DNA from: Phlegmacium glaucopus
Taxonomy: Eukaryota > Basidiomycota > Agaricomycetes > Agaricales > Cortinariaceae
Assembly: GCA_015039465.1 (NCBI GenBank)
Contig: MU130328.1
Coordinates: 1 to 64,000 of the forward strand
Length of the DNA stretch: 64,000 nucleotides
Direction of reading: 5' to 3'
Under the pieces are notes generated by a model. The model searched no databases and was not told where the DNA came from. It saw only the letters and a program-made list of their open reading frames with translations. Below, one piece after another: positions 21,864 through 32,910 of the stretch (the stretch's first letter is position 1; each line of letters opens with the position of its first letter). The position numbers were made by a program, and so were the translations under genes.

Positions 21864-22290
21864 TTAATCGGTTAATGTAACTCTGTGGTTGGAAAGGTCG
21901 GGAGGAGGTACGGAAGGAGCTACTGGTTGAGGCACTTTCACTTGAACCTCTACAACTGAGACTGAGACTACTGCTGGAGGACCTTCCGTATAGAGGGTAT
22001 AGTCATATGGTGAGGCGGTAACGGAGAAAAATACGAGGTTCGCTAGGTAGTCCATAAACCCCGTACGCAACACTTGCCTAAGCCAGGTGGGGAAGGACCG
22101 CGTCATGTCCTGGAGCGGCACTGACACGCAAACAACACCTCTTCGTTTTACTTACACCGAAAGCCCCATACTCACACCATACGTAGTTTAATAAAAAGAG
22201 CAAATCGATACTCCCCCTCTTTATAGACACGCGAGAACACCTTACCAAGTTCTTCCAACCGGCTAGGGGGTTACTCGTTTGTCCATACAC
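21864..22290 (-). pseudogene. Unrecognised spliced gene, 3' end
   Basis: On the minus strand the last block (about 22120 to 21864) encodes 80 or so residues with 'PTWLRQVLRTGFMDYL' and a Pro/Val-rich tail. A likely intron (GTAAG...TCAG) lies just upstream, and an earlier block near 22190-22260 looks coding. The exact splice phase is not settled. The upstream part falls in or near the N gap, so it may be the end of the Plavaka element's gene set or a separate gene. Confidence 0.35.
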
Positions 22291-22693
22291 CCATCATTTT
22301 GGTCTTCTCCTAACGGTACCTTTCTCCAACTGTTGGCAACATGTAAATCTGTGTTAAGAATCTCCACGAGTGAACTAAGGACAGATACCATCGTCAAAGT
22401 AAGGGGGGGTAAAAACAGTGATGACCAGAGATCTACGTAAATCCCGAAAGAAACATTTGTTCATACGACTGGTAGTACGATTGCTCCAACGAAAAATTAA
22501 CATACATCTATAACACTCGGTCATCGAATCTGAACCCACATGATCAAGACCGTCCGTCGTTACTTTAACTGACAGACTATCTTGTGTTTAAGCCTTGTAA
22601 TACCTAAATACTACACCAACACCGATATAGTTCTAAGACTGTTTTTTCCCTCTCCTGTTTTTAATACTACAGCAATACCGATATATTTTCAAG
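22291..22693. other. Stretch before the assembly gap
   Basis: No gene is seen. Two related blocks of about 35 bases with 'AATACTACA' and 'ACCGATATA' lie near 22600 and 22665, an imperfect direct repeat, right next to the gap; such repeats may be why the assembly broke here. Confidence 0.3.
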
Positions 22694-23617
22694 NNNNNNN
22701 NNNNNNNNNNNNNNNNNNNNNNNNNNNNNNNNNNNNNNNNNNNNNNNNNNNNNNNNNNNNNNNNNNNNNNNNNNNNNNNNNNNNNNNNNNNNNNNNNNNN
22801 NNNNNNNNNNNNNNNNNNNNNNNNNNNNNNNNNNNNNNNNNNNNNNNNNNNNNNNNNNNNNNNNNNNNNNNNNNNNNNNNNNNNNNNNNNNNNNNNNNNN
22901 NNNNNNNNNNNNNNNNNNNNNNNNNNNNNNNNNNNNNNNNNNNNNNNNNNNNNNNNNNNNNNNNNNNNNNNNNNNNNNNNNNNNNNNNNNNNNNNNNNNN
23001 NNNNNNNNNNNNNNNNNNNNNNNNNNNNNNNNNNNNNNNNNNNNNNNNNNNNNNNNNNNNNNNNNNNNNNNNNNNNNNNNNNNNNNNNNNNNNNNNNNNN
23101 NNNNNNNNNNNNNNNNNNNNNNNNNNNNNNNNNNNNNNNNNNNNNNNNNNNNNNNNNNNNNNNNNNNNNNNNNNNNNNNNNNNNNNNNNNNNNNNNNNNN
23201 NNNNNNNNNNNNNNNNNNNNNNNNNNNNNNNNNNNNNNNNNNNNNNNNNNNNNNNNNNNNNNNNNNNNNNNNNNNNNNNNNNNNNNNNNNNNNNNNNNNN
23301 NNNNNNNNNNNNNNNNNNNNNNNNNNNNNNNNNNNNNNNNNNNNNNNNNNNNNNNNNNNNNNNNNNNNNNNNNNNNNNNNNNNNNNNNNNNNNNNNNNNN
23401 NNNNNNNNNNNNNNNNNNNNNNNNNNNNNNNNNNNNNNNNNNNNNNNNNNNNNNNNNNNNNNNNNNNNNNNNNNNNNNNNNNNNNNNNNNNNNNNNNNNN
23501 NNNNNNNNNNNNNNNNNNNNNNNNNNNNNNNNNNNNNNNNNNNNNNNNNNNNNNNNNNNNNNNNNNNNNNNNNNNNNNNNNNNNNNNNNNNNNNNNNNNN
23601 NNNNNNNNNNNNNNNNN
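22694..23617. other. Assembly gap (924 N)
   Basis: A run of N. It interrupts the Plavaka transposase on its C-terminal side; any reading frame across it is meaningless. Confidence 1.
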
Positions 23618-25303
23618 GGCACGAGGGAAGTCGCGTGTAAAGGGTATGATCTCTGCGTCAACACCATACTCGTCCCACAATGTTGTTGAGTCAAATTCTT
23701 CAAGAAGGGCGTCCGTCAACTCGTTTCTTCATACAGACGCCACACCATCAATATCTGTAGGTAATGCGGTGCAGCTAAGTTGGTATTAATAGACAGAAAT
23801 GACTGCGAAAGATATAAAAACATACCGAGGACAGCACCCCTGTTTAACACCTGCCAGCATAATCTGTTCAGGATAATCTGCGATAAAAGGACCCAATCCA
23901 AAGATGAGACGGCGAAAATGGCCATCAGGACAGCGGTACACTGCTGGGGTTGACATGGCTGGTTTTAATGTGGAGAGGATTGCTGATATTGACGAATGAT
24001 AGAGCTGCCGCTTGAACTTTCGGAAGGTGGGGTCCTTATCGTATTTACAGTCACCTATAGGGTAGGTAAGTTTGTTAAAGTGCTCTGCAGATTTGGGACC
24101 ACAAACTTTTCGGAATGGCAAGAAAGCCAATTGGGATGACCGCATTGCGGTGTGCGCGTCGAACAGGGTTCCATACATTCCCAATTGAGAGGTATAAGGG
24201 GTGGTATTCAATGTCACCCGTACCGACTGTGACGGTAGTCTTGTCGCTGCCAAGGATAATAGGAACGAACATACTGCCATCGTTATCGGCTTTGTTTTCT
24301 TCATAAATCATATCCTAGTAACGAATAAATCAATTTTGACAATAGAAAAAAAAGATTCAACATACACATTGGCACCAGGCAAAATCTGCCGACATGAAGT
24401 CTGAGCGTCGACGCGTACCATACTTGTCCAGCTCCACATATGGTACGGCATCAAACTCTTTGTGAAAGTCTGGGTTCGCGAGCATGTTGCGAACAACTAC
24501 CTCTGGATCGCGATACCAGATGTCGTACTCTTGTTTTTTCCAATTGGGTGTAGTGTCATCAACCTCCGAGTCATCGACAGAGGTCTTGAAGCACTTCCAG
24601 GGAGCGTCACCTTTTCAAGTTCGATTTTGTAAGTACAGAGATGTAAGATGTCGTCAAGGGAAAACATGGCTTACCTTCTTCAATAGCATCAATCCTATCA
24701 TAAATATGTTTATAGGTGTCAAAAGGTGCAACACTACCGTGTTTGAGGAGTGATAACGCCCATAGTTCAAGGAGATAGTTGATGTTTCCCTGCGACATCT
24801 CTTCCTGGCGGTAAAGGAAATCAGCGACTTTGAACTGAACCTCATCATCAAAAGGCATCCAGTCCCCAGGAGCAGCGGTAGGGCGAGGGGGTGGTGGAGT
24901 TTCCATTGGAAGAAAATCACCATTTTTGTTGCAGGGGCATCCTGGATTAAAAAAGATAGAGTTAGTAAAAGAGAATAGTAAGAGAACCTGAAGAAACCAA
25001 CCATTAAGAAAAGGATGATAGGTTTTTTGCTCAGGTGCTGCATGAGGCGGTTCTGGACTTGGAAATTGTCCTGAAGATCCCTCCACGAACAGATCCGAGT
25101 CGTCGTCAGGCAGCTGGGGTGATGAGTGAGTTGGTGACGGTGGGACCTTGAATGCCAGGCACGACGACCCGATGCCTATTGTCCCTTGGGTGAACAGAAC
25201 AGACATGATTTGTGTGTCCTGATTCACTGCGAAAGGTTCCTGGGCATGCTTTGAACGGACAGGATAAAATCTCGAAGCCTCTGCGTTGAGAACCTCGCGG
25301 CAT
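23618..25303 (-). CDS. Plavaka-type DNA transposase (CACTA-related), C-terminal part lost in gap
   Basis: It starts at an ATG at 25303. The N-terminus has a C2H2-like finger (CPFKACPGTF then H x5 H). The blocks that follow are typical of the Agaricomycete Plavaka family: 'KTYHPFLNG', 'PFDDEVQFKVADFLYRQEEM', 'LLELWALSLLKHGS', 'PIILGSDKTTVTVGTG', 'EYHPLYLSIGN', 'RRAHRNAVIPI', 'FRKFKRQLYHSS', 'CPDGHFRR', 'FIADYPEQ', 'LTDALLEEFDSTTLWDEYG'. It is spread over several exons with short introns (for example near 24310-24360 and 24620-24680). The gap begins soon after 'PFTRDFPRA', before the end of the enzyme. Plavaka enzymes belong to the CMC (CACTA) group and act as cut-and-paste transposases. No clear frame-breaking stop was seen in the visible part. 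Confidence 0.8.
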
Positions 25304-25477
25304 TGGGAGAAAATATGGGTACTAAGGAGAGAACTGTGCCTTTAAGTTAGGAGTATCAATTAACTGAACCACATGACTCACCAACACGATCAACAAAAAT
25401 ATGAACCACAATGCCGATGTTTGCCATTAGTCCTTTCTCTCATCCCACGTAGACTCGTAACTTGCAACTTGCATGGT

Positions 25478-26735
25478 ATGTCTGAAACACAGTTGGATCA
25501 AGGATTGGAGCGTGCCTCAGGCAAGCGCAAGACTACATACCCACGTGAACATCCCACCGAGAATCCAAAACCACCTAAAAGAACGAAAGCCAAGATTCAG
25601 CAAGCAGCCAAAGAGAAAAAGGAGGCTGAACTTGCCAAAAAAGTCGCCATGGAAACTCAGAAAAGGCAGAAAGTCCTCGACGCTGAGGAAAAGCGCAAGC
25701 TAAGTGCTCAACAGATCGCCTCCCTTGAAGATGCTGTGCAACGTTCACAAAAAAAATGTCAGTCGGTTTCAGAGCGCCCAGATCTCAAAACGATGAAAAT
25801 GTACCAGGAACAACTTCAAAAGAAGAAAGCGGCCAAGATCGAGCCCATCGTTAATCAGGAGGAGGTCGATGAGCTGGAAACCGACTGGGATGAGATGTAT
25901 ATTGATCCCCCAGTGCAGCTCCCACCTGAATCAATGGTTGACACCGATTCTGATGGAGCTCGTCTTGGTATTTCTGAAGATGAAGATGACTATGCGTACA
26001 AACCTGCTGATCATAAAGATGATGAAGAGGAAGGTGCCAGTGGTGGTGACGTGTCAGAGGACTCAATGGTCCAGCCGAACAGGGAAACACAAAATCGGTG
26101 GGAGAAAAAGAAAAAGGTAAGTGTTGTTCCATTAGTTCATCAGACTGCCAGAAGGAGCTGACCTTGTCGAACATCCAGGAAAAAGGGAAGCTCCAAGCGG
26201 AGGTTCAAGCACATTGCCAAGTCGCTCCAATAGTTTATGCTCACCCAGACCCACGGTTACTGGATAGGGAGAAAGATGAACAAAGAAAGAAAGTGAAGTA
26301 CATCCAAGTTTGGGTGGGAGTGGCAGTGTTGTGTCATCTCATGTTGTACTCCTGGCTGACAAAAGCGACTTCTTTGTCAGATTGAATGGGAAAGCGACAG
26401 AATTAGGGGGGTTACGCGGCAATTGGAAGCAAAGGGCTCAAGTCCCTTCTCCGTTCCAACCGCCACCTACCACCCCTGCAACATCCAACACTGCTAGTGC
26501 TCGTCCTCAGGCTCCAGAAAAATTGAGCACAGGTGGTCGAGATCGGCGTCCAAGCCCAGGAAGCGATGGCAATGATCTGGATAGTGATGATGGTGGGGAG
26601 ATAGGCGCGGACGAAGATGAGGAGGTTCTTGCAGCCGTGAGGAAGAGTAAAGTCAAAGAAGCTTCCGCAGAAGTGAGGAAATACCACAAACATGGAACCA
26701 AGAGTGTAAGTCTAAACAGTGTAATATACGACTAA
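25478..26735 (+). CDS. Divergent companion gene of the Plavaka transposase (charged coiled-coil protein)
   Basis: The ATG at 25478 opens a 213-codon exon to a GTAAGT donor at 26117. It encodes a basic N-terminus ('GKRKTTYP', 'PKPPKRTKAK'), a Lys/Glu/Ala coiled coil (residues about 40-110) and an acidic region with 'DTDSDGA' and 'SEDEDDYAY'. Later blocks at about 26150-26703 add a Ser/Asp-rich part ('DLDSDDGGEIGADEDEEVL') ending at another GTAAGT donor (26705); their frame is less certain. It lies 175 bases from the transposase start on the opposite strand. CACTA elements often carry a second DNA-binding gene (TnpA), so a helper role is inferred. I do not know a named family. The next intron is apparently occupied by the element at 26738. 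Confidence 0.5.
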
Positions 26736-26737
26736 TA

Positions 26738-27751
26738 CTACTCAAAAGGATCACTGTCCTCATTGCAATGTACACCTAAGATGGAATTAGAACAATTAAT
26801 GATGATAGAGGGCAGAAATTTAAGCGCTAAAAAATCAAGTATAACACACTGTCGTCGTCCAGCCAAGCCACGCTACAAAAACGGCCACCGCACCATGTCG
26901 TCGTCACAATGCTCGTCTTCTCAGTGACGTCTGCGACTTCGCATGTTGTTGTAGTCCTTGTCTCCATTATTGATTGTAGGCTGTGGTCACGTCAGGAGTC
27001 AATTCATTGTATTCTTCTCGATCTCCAGTCATATTGTCGTAGTATAGCTGGAGTTGTAGTATTTCCAGTGGTATCTCGTTGACGCATGCCGTCCTGTCTA
27101 GCATGGTCAAGTTGGAAGATTGTCGCATCCAGTGCTTATTAGTGATACATCAATTTTTTGACATCACTTTCATTAAGTTAAATAAGCCGGAACCCTAAAC
27201 AGAGTGCCGTGCACAAAAAACTAAAATTACTAAATATATAAGTTCAAAAATTGTTCCCACCGAGTACGTCACTTCCATACCACCACCACTACCACTGACA
27301 GCAATACCACAACAACGATAACAACAAATGGTGAGCACCTCGACAAACAACAATGATAATAAATGACAAAACATTGATGACGCTTATAGTGGCGACAACA
27401 ACGACATGTGACAACGACATGCGACAACGACATGCGACTACAACTACAACAACTACAACTACAACTACAACTACAACAACTATGACAACATGCGACAACG
27501 ACTACGATGACTATGACTATGACTACAACAACTACAACAACATGCTACAACTGACTACAACAACATGCGATGACGACATGCGATGACGACATGTGACGAC
27601 GACATGGTGCGGTGACAATTACAGGTGTGATGACGACGACAGTGTGTTATACCACACGTGTAAGCCCTTAAATTTCCCCTCTATCATAATTAATTGTTCT
27701 AATTCCATCTTAGGTGTAAATTGCAATGACGACAATGATCCTTTACAGTAG
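26738..27751. mobile_element. 1-kb foldback element with triplet-array arms
   Basis: The outer ends are inverted copies (CTACT..AAAGGATCA) flanked by TA. The inverted similarity runs for at least 130 bases ('CCTAAGATGGAATTAG' is exact on both sides) and continues, with gaps, through CGTCGTC/GACGACG blocks for about 220 bases. The centre right is a low-complexity array of ACAACT and CGACATG units (27415-27600). Reading frames in it are pure Thr or Val runs and are not genes. The TA duplication suggests Tc1/mariner-like mobilisation. Confidence 0.65.
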
Positions 27752-28377
27752 TATAAGTAGTATATTATGATGTTTAGATTACTATTACCTAGTTGAATAT
27801 AATTCTTTAAACAATTTCCTTACTCTAATTGTGATTGCTATTAGAATATTACGAGTATAGGGCTCTCTAACTACAGTATTATCCTAGCCCTATATAGCAC
27901 CTTATAGCCCTATATAGTACCTTATAGCACTCTATAGTGCTGTCTAGTGCTGGGCCATTTCCAGGATAGCGTTACTGTGACACCGGACAGCACTATAAAC
28001 AAAAGAACCTTTTCTATGGTTCTATGGTGCTGTCCGGTGCTGTCCGGTGCCGGTAAGCCGGCCCCAAGTTTGCGACTGTATAAGTCAAAACTGTCACAAA
28101 AGCTAGATTCCTGATATGAACTGACATTCCTGATATGAACTGACGGAATGGAAACTTAAGATACATATAATTACATCTCAGTCACAACTGAATCAGAAAT
28201 TATTTATGTGACCAGAAAAATTTCCGGCATCGGAATCCAGTTGTGGGGCATGAAACCGTTATGGCATCGGGAGCGTCATTATGTCGCCACACCAGATCTG
28301 GCAGTCTGGTAGCGTCTGGCGTGTCTGGCGCCAGACGAGCCAGACGGCTGGGGTTTTGCTGATGAGGGCCCATAACC
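27752..28377. repeat. Repeat-rich stretch with CTATATAG units and a hairpin
   Basis: No gene is seen. Units of 'AGCCCTATATAG'/'ACCTTATAGC' repeat at 27880-27945. A 13-base perfect inverted repeat CACCGGACAGCAC (27981-27993 and 28027-28039) can form a hairpin with a loop of about 33 bases, followed by a second GTGCTGTCCGGTG-like copy. A 19-base unit with CCTGATATGAACTGAC is tandemly doubled near 28105-28143. Near 28290-28345 GTCTGGC/GCCAGAC words form another dyad. Confidence 0.55.
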
Positions 28378-28527
28378 TGATGATCCTGGATCTAGACGTG
28401 AAGAGCATAAGCCTCAGTGTCGGGAAATCGTAGTTGACAACTGAGGAGCAGAAATAACAAGTGTGACAAGATAAACAAACAGAAGTATCACGTGATATGA
28501 TAGACGACCTGTAGTATGAAGTCAACA
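28378..28527. mobile_element. Copia LTR, internally deleted copy
   Basis: It has the same ends as 5616-5881 (TGATGATCC...GTCAACA) but is 150 bp long. The missing part equals the interval between the two 30-base direct repeats of the longer LTR, leaving a single repeat copy, which indicates a recombination or slippage deletion. No target duplication is visible (flanks ATAAC and AGAAA). Confidence 0.8.
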
Positions 28528-28816
28528 AGAAATTTTCCAAAACATCTACCATTTCGCAAATAGCTGTAAGCGTCTCCTGCCAAATGACAATGTCACTCGC
28601 TTGTCACACCAACGTCATGTGATCAGAAAAGGTGAAATTGAGGGAGCCTACTCAAAAATAATACTTGTACAGATATATTAGTCTGCGAAAGCATTGGAGG
28701 CAGGTAAGAACATCCAAATGAAAGTCAACTAACAAAAAGGACCAGCCAGCAACTATCTAAGTTGCACCAAAGGAATAGCATTGATGGATTTCATCATCTA
28801 TATCAGATGTCCAACG
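28528..28816. other. Boundary between repeats and gene island
   Basis: The first 40 bases match a sequence near 5310-5352. After that nothing repetitive is seen; the sequence leads into the 3' end of the first island gene. Confidence 0.4.
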
Positions 28817-29995
28817 CTATTCAAGTTTTGAACGATTAGACCAAGCGCTAAAATTAGAAGACCTTTTCATCATCCTGACCTTTATATTTGACTTTTCCTC
28901 TTTAGTGATCTTGGGCGAAGTCGAGGAGGTAGAACTCCTGAAAGCATCGGAATGAATACTGGGTGAGATTGGAGAGGACTCCTTCCTCGTGTTATTTCCA
29001 TTGCCGGTCTCGGTCTTGTTCAACTTGGGAGTGTCATTCTTCTTCTCCGTCTCCTCAGTCCTATCTTTGGTCTTGCCTTTGACCGCCTCCGTCTTCTTAC
29101 TTCCATCGCGCTCCTCCTTCGATTCCTTTTGCTTGACCAACTTTTTCTTTGGCTTTGTCTCTTCTTTTCCCTTCTCCTTATTTATCCGCTTCCACCCTAA
29201 CCTAAACGTCCACCTTTTTCGCGTCCTTTGGCACCACTCTCACTGACTCCAGTGAGTACTAGGTTACTTTGGTGAGGGTTATTCGAATGCCCTGTAGGAC
29301 TAGGCGTTTGACTACGCGCGAAAGCCACTGATTGCAGCTGCGCTCTTGATAATGGGAGTAGCTCGGGGAATCGGAGATGTACGACATTGATCTAGATATT
29401 TATAAGACCCCTGCATATAATGGCGACAGCGAGGGAAGATAACTAACCACATCATAATATCGTTGAAATTCATATTCCATCTCACTCCACCATGCAAACG
29501 TCTTGCCCTCAATGTTTCCAGCCCCTTTCTTCATCTCCGTATTGAGGGGAAGTAGGCATAAGTAATGAAGTCTCCTCCAAAGCCAGGTCATCTTTCATCG
29601 AGGACCATCGGCTACTTCGGATACCGCTTTGGAGAACTCGGAGAGAAGCTAATCGAGGAAGACGGGCAGAAAATGAAAAAAAGTGAAACGTCATTCACTC
29701 AAGGCGATGAGAGATAAGAAACCTTGAATGAATCTTGATATGAAGAATACGATAATATCATCTGTTTGAGGACCCAGAGTATTGTAGGTAACATGATGTC
29801 AGATGCAACTGGCATCATGGATGGCGAATGACATGCGGTCTGACTGAGCCATTGGTAAATGAACGCGATAGCACTGGCGGTAGGCCTGCTGAGGCGGGAC
29901 ATGCTGCAGCAGATCCACGATGACTTGATCCGAATTGAGCTTTTGGCCTGATAACTCCAATATCACTCGCCATCCCTGGAAACACGGTATTGAAT
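28817..29995 (-). CDS. Hypothetical multi-exon protein with a basic, low-complexity tail
   Basis: The last exon ends at 28817 and encodes a Lys/Glu/Thr/Ser-rich tail. Upstream, an open block at 29240-29345 joins through a GTTAGT...TCTAG intron to a block containing 'FAWWSEMEYEFQRYYD' (about 29455-29540). Further upstream, blocks near 29650 ('SEFSKAVSEVADG') and 29700-29790 (hydrophobic, 'IIVFFISRFIQGF') look coding and are split by a GTGAATG...TTAG intron. The start is not resolved; an ATG near 29973 is possible. I do not recognise the family. The hydrophobic block may be a membrane segment. Exon phases are partly guessed. Confidence 0.4.
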
Positions 29996-30009
29996 TCAGG
30001 TCTATCGAT

Positions 30010-30478
30010 CTATTTTTTTTCAGCATCTGTAAAATCTTTCGCCCACTGGATAAGAAGCTACATTAGCCAACAGCAACAGGAATAGCAACACAACAGAACG
30101 AAAACATACCAGCATTGGAGGTATCGGTCGATTGGGTTGTACTGTTCTTTTCTAAATTGAAGAAAGAGACATCATAAACCTCATGCAGTGTGGAAGAATT
30201 TTGGATCTTGAACACACCTCTAACGAAGCACTGACCCTCCAAATACCGTAAGTCACAGCAATGATACCGATAGAGGCTATGGCTGTGTTGGCAGCCCAGT
30301 TCGAAGGCCGCGTCCACCATCCACCTAGACAGCCGTGCCGCATGGGTTTTGGTCGCCTGTGAACGAACCTGCGGGTGACCAAACATATTTCGGGTACGGA
30401 TATCTAGCACCTCCTCCCTGTATAATATAGTTAGCCCGTCCTTAGTAGATAATTGCGTGCAGAGTCCAGACAGACCAT
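30010..30478 (-). CDS. Conserved 78-residue single-pass membrane protein
   Basis: Five exons give 78 residues in phase: 30476-30478, 30369-30417, 30218-30324, 30110-30151 and 30010-30045. The introns are 44-66 bases and end in AG. The protein starts 'MGGGARYPYPKYVWSPAGG', then 'WWTRPSNWAANTA', one hydrophobic helix of about 18 residues, and a basic end with 'WAKDF'. Short fungal proteins of this pattern exist and I associate them with mitochondrial inner-membrane or complex I accessory proteins, but I cannot name this one with confidence. In this model the first exon supplies only the ATG, through a weak GTCTGT donor, so the start is the least certain point. Confidence 0.55.
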
Positions 30479-30590
30479 TATGATAAGTCGGTTGATGTTA
30501 GAAAACCCCATTCAAATTGTCACATGATGGCAATTATTAGTCACCGGCTAAACCACAGTACTTATCCTGGACATAACAGTAGTCTTGTAG

Positions 30591-32841
30591 ATGGCTCCCA
30601 GTAAGCGACGTTCAACGCGCAATGCTCCCAGGTCTCCAGAAATGTCTCCAGCACTTACCCCCTCAGAGTCTCCGGACACAGTGCAACCTCAACATGGCAA
30701 TGATGATAGTTGTCCATCATGCACCCCAGAGACGAAAGAGCTGATGAACGGTTCTCGGAAAGAAAATTGGATAGAATGTGATAATTGCAATACTTGGTAT
30801 CACTGGCGTTGTGCAGGAAACGGTGAAGATGTCGAAAATATTGCAAAATGGTGAGTGAAACCATATCTCATAACTCCAAATGTCTACATATCACAATTCT
30901 TTCTTTTTTGCTCTTTTAGGTATTGCGAAACATGTGTCCAAGCTGATTCCACACGCATCACAACTCTCAAAACTCCCGCTCGTAAATCTTCTCGTAAACG
31001 TACACAGCGAGATTATGCCAATCTTAATTCTGGATTGGGCTCTGACGTTAATCGTTGGATTCGGATGCTCGAAACCAAAGAAATTAAGAAGGATCCCTTT
31101 AAACGATTCAAAGGAAGCGAGCTGGAAGAATGGCTAGAGCAAGACGATGACGCTTTGCGGGAGCCAATTGTTATTGAAAACCCTGAAGGTCTGGGCATGA
31201 CTATGCCTCCTAATACTCTTACCGTTGAAGATGTGGCCGAAGTGATTGGTGAAGGAACGCCAGTCGAGGTTATAGGTGAGAATTTTGTCCTCAATAGCTT
31301 ACTTTTATTCTAACTACTTCCGTAGACGTTGCTTCCCAGTCGACGTCCCCTGGCTGGGATCTAGGCAAATGGGCGACTTACTTTGACCTGGAACCGTCCA
31401 AGCGAGATAAGATTCTAAATGTTATATCATTGGAAATTTCTGGCACCAAGCTCTCTGATATGATTTTGCCGCCAAAAATCGTCAGAGATTTAGACTGGGT
31501 CGAAAACTTTTGGCCCAGCACAAGAAAGGGAAAGGGCCATGTCTATCCGAAAGTGCAACTGTATTGTCTGATGGGCGTCGCTAATGCTTGGACGGTGTGT
31601 TCTATCTCCAGTTTCATTTTACCCGACTCATAAATGTCTAGGACTGGCACGTTGACTTTGCAGGATCTTCAGTGTATTATCACATCCTTCGTGGTTCAAA
31701 GGTACCTTTATCATCTAACCTGTTTAGCAATAACTCATGGCTTTATTTCAGATATTTTATTTCATCAGACCCACCACGGCAAACCTCGCTGCGTATGAGA
31801 GATGGTCGGGAAGCGAACTTCAATACCAAGCATGGCTAGGAGATATGGTTGATGAAGTTTTCAAAGTTGAATTGGTCCAAGGCAACACTATGATCATCCC
31901 AAGCGGGTGGATTCATGCTGTTGTGAGTACTTTCTTTTTCTTTTTCTTTGCCTAGCGTTCATACCATATAAATAGTATACTCCAATTGACACTTTGGTTT
32001 TTGGCGGCAATTTTTTACATTCATATGGAGTCGAAACACGTATGTGTAGTTCATTTGTCATCGCCTTTTCTCCCTCATCGTTCCTTTTGAAGAGATTCGT
32101 GTGCGCAATATTGAAATCGCGACTCAGGTACCAAAGAAATTCAGATTCCCCATGTTTTCCAAGTTGGTCATTTATTCTAACTATTATGATTATATCTCAT
32201 ATTGGCTCTTTTACAGGCTTTGTTGGTATGTTGGCGACAAGTACTTGCGTGACTTTAAATCGACATCTGGAGCATCATTACCGCCACGAATTTTATCTGG
32301 AATTCTGAGTCTTGCCGATTTTCTGGTGTCTGAGGTCCGGATACTTGAAAGTGGTACGGAACAAGCGAGGAAAGAAGTTAGGGAACAGATCCCTGCCGAC
32401 CGCGTTAAAGACGCATCTGCAGTGGCGAGGGAACTCAGATGGAGGGCGAAGTTGGCGTTAGGATACTCCAGTGATGATGAAGGCTCTGGAGGGATACGGA
32501 AGGCAAAGAAGTCCGTAACACCCCCAGTCGGGTCTAAACGCAAACGTGTCGAAGACCAGGATGAGATTGCACACTTTAGGAATTTCAAGCCCAAGCCGTG
32601 GGATGCAGTGGTAGCAGTTAAGAAAGAGGAGAATAAGACTCGTGTCTCCAAGGCTACACGACCTGGTGAAGGTGATGAATGGATATCACGGTGGGTTACA
32701 GAAGAGGAGATGGAAGGTGAAGACGATGAAGTTACTGTTGAAAGTTGTCGAGAGGTTGTTACCAAGGTACGACGGACTATGAAAGGTGTGGAACGACAAC
32801 GAATAGAGCGTACAATTGAAGACTGGACATGGGGCGAATAA
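30591..32841 (+). CDS. JHD1: PHD-JmjC histone demethylase (KDM2/JHDM1 type)
   Basis: Eight exons give 624 residues in phase: 30591-30850, 30920-31275, 31326-31594, 31642-31701, 31752-31922, 31976-32039, 32093-32162 and 32217-32841. Residues about 40-95 form a PHD finger (CPSC, then [12 protein letters not shown], and CETC after the first splice). The JmjC core has '[14 protein letters not shown]', giving the His-x-Asp iron ligands, then 'IFYFIRPT' for the 2-oxoglutarate contact, and 'IPSGWIHAV' with the last His. 'FGGNFLHS' is typical of the KDM2/JHDM1 group, which removes methyl groups from histone H3 Lys36 using Fe(II) and 2-oxoglutarate in the nucleus. The C-terminal third is charged and has 'GSKRKRVED', a likely nuclear signal. 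All catalytic residues are present. SKT5 starts only 69 bases downstream on the same strand. Confidence 0.88.
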
Positions 32842-32910
32842 ATTATTTAAATAATAATAATATATTTCCATGTTACTGTGAGAGAATTCGGTTTTGTTCC
32901 ACAACCAACC

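Noticed and set aside
22582..23719. Long open frames of 350 residues across the gap
   Set aside because: They consist almost entirely of unknown residues from the N run.
27289..27586. Poly-Val and poly-Thr frames
   Set aside because: Translation of the ACAACT triplet array in the foldback element; no other coding sign.
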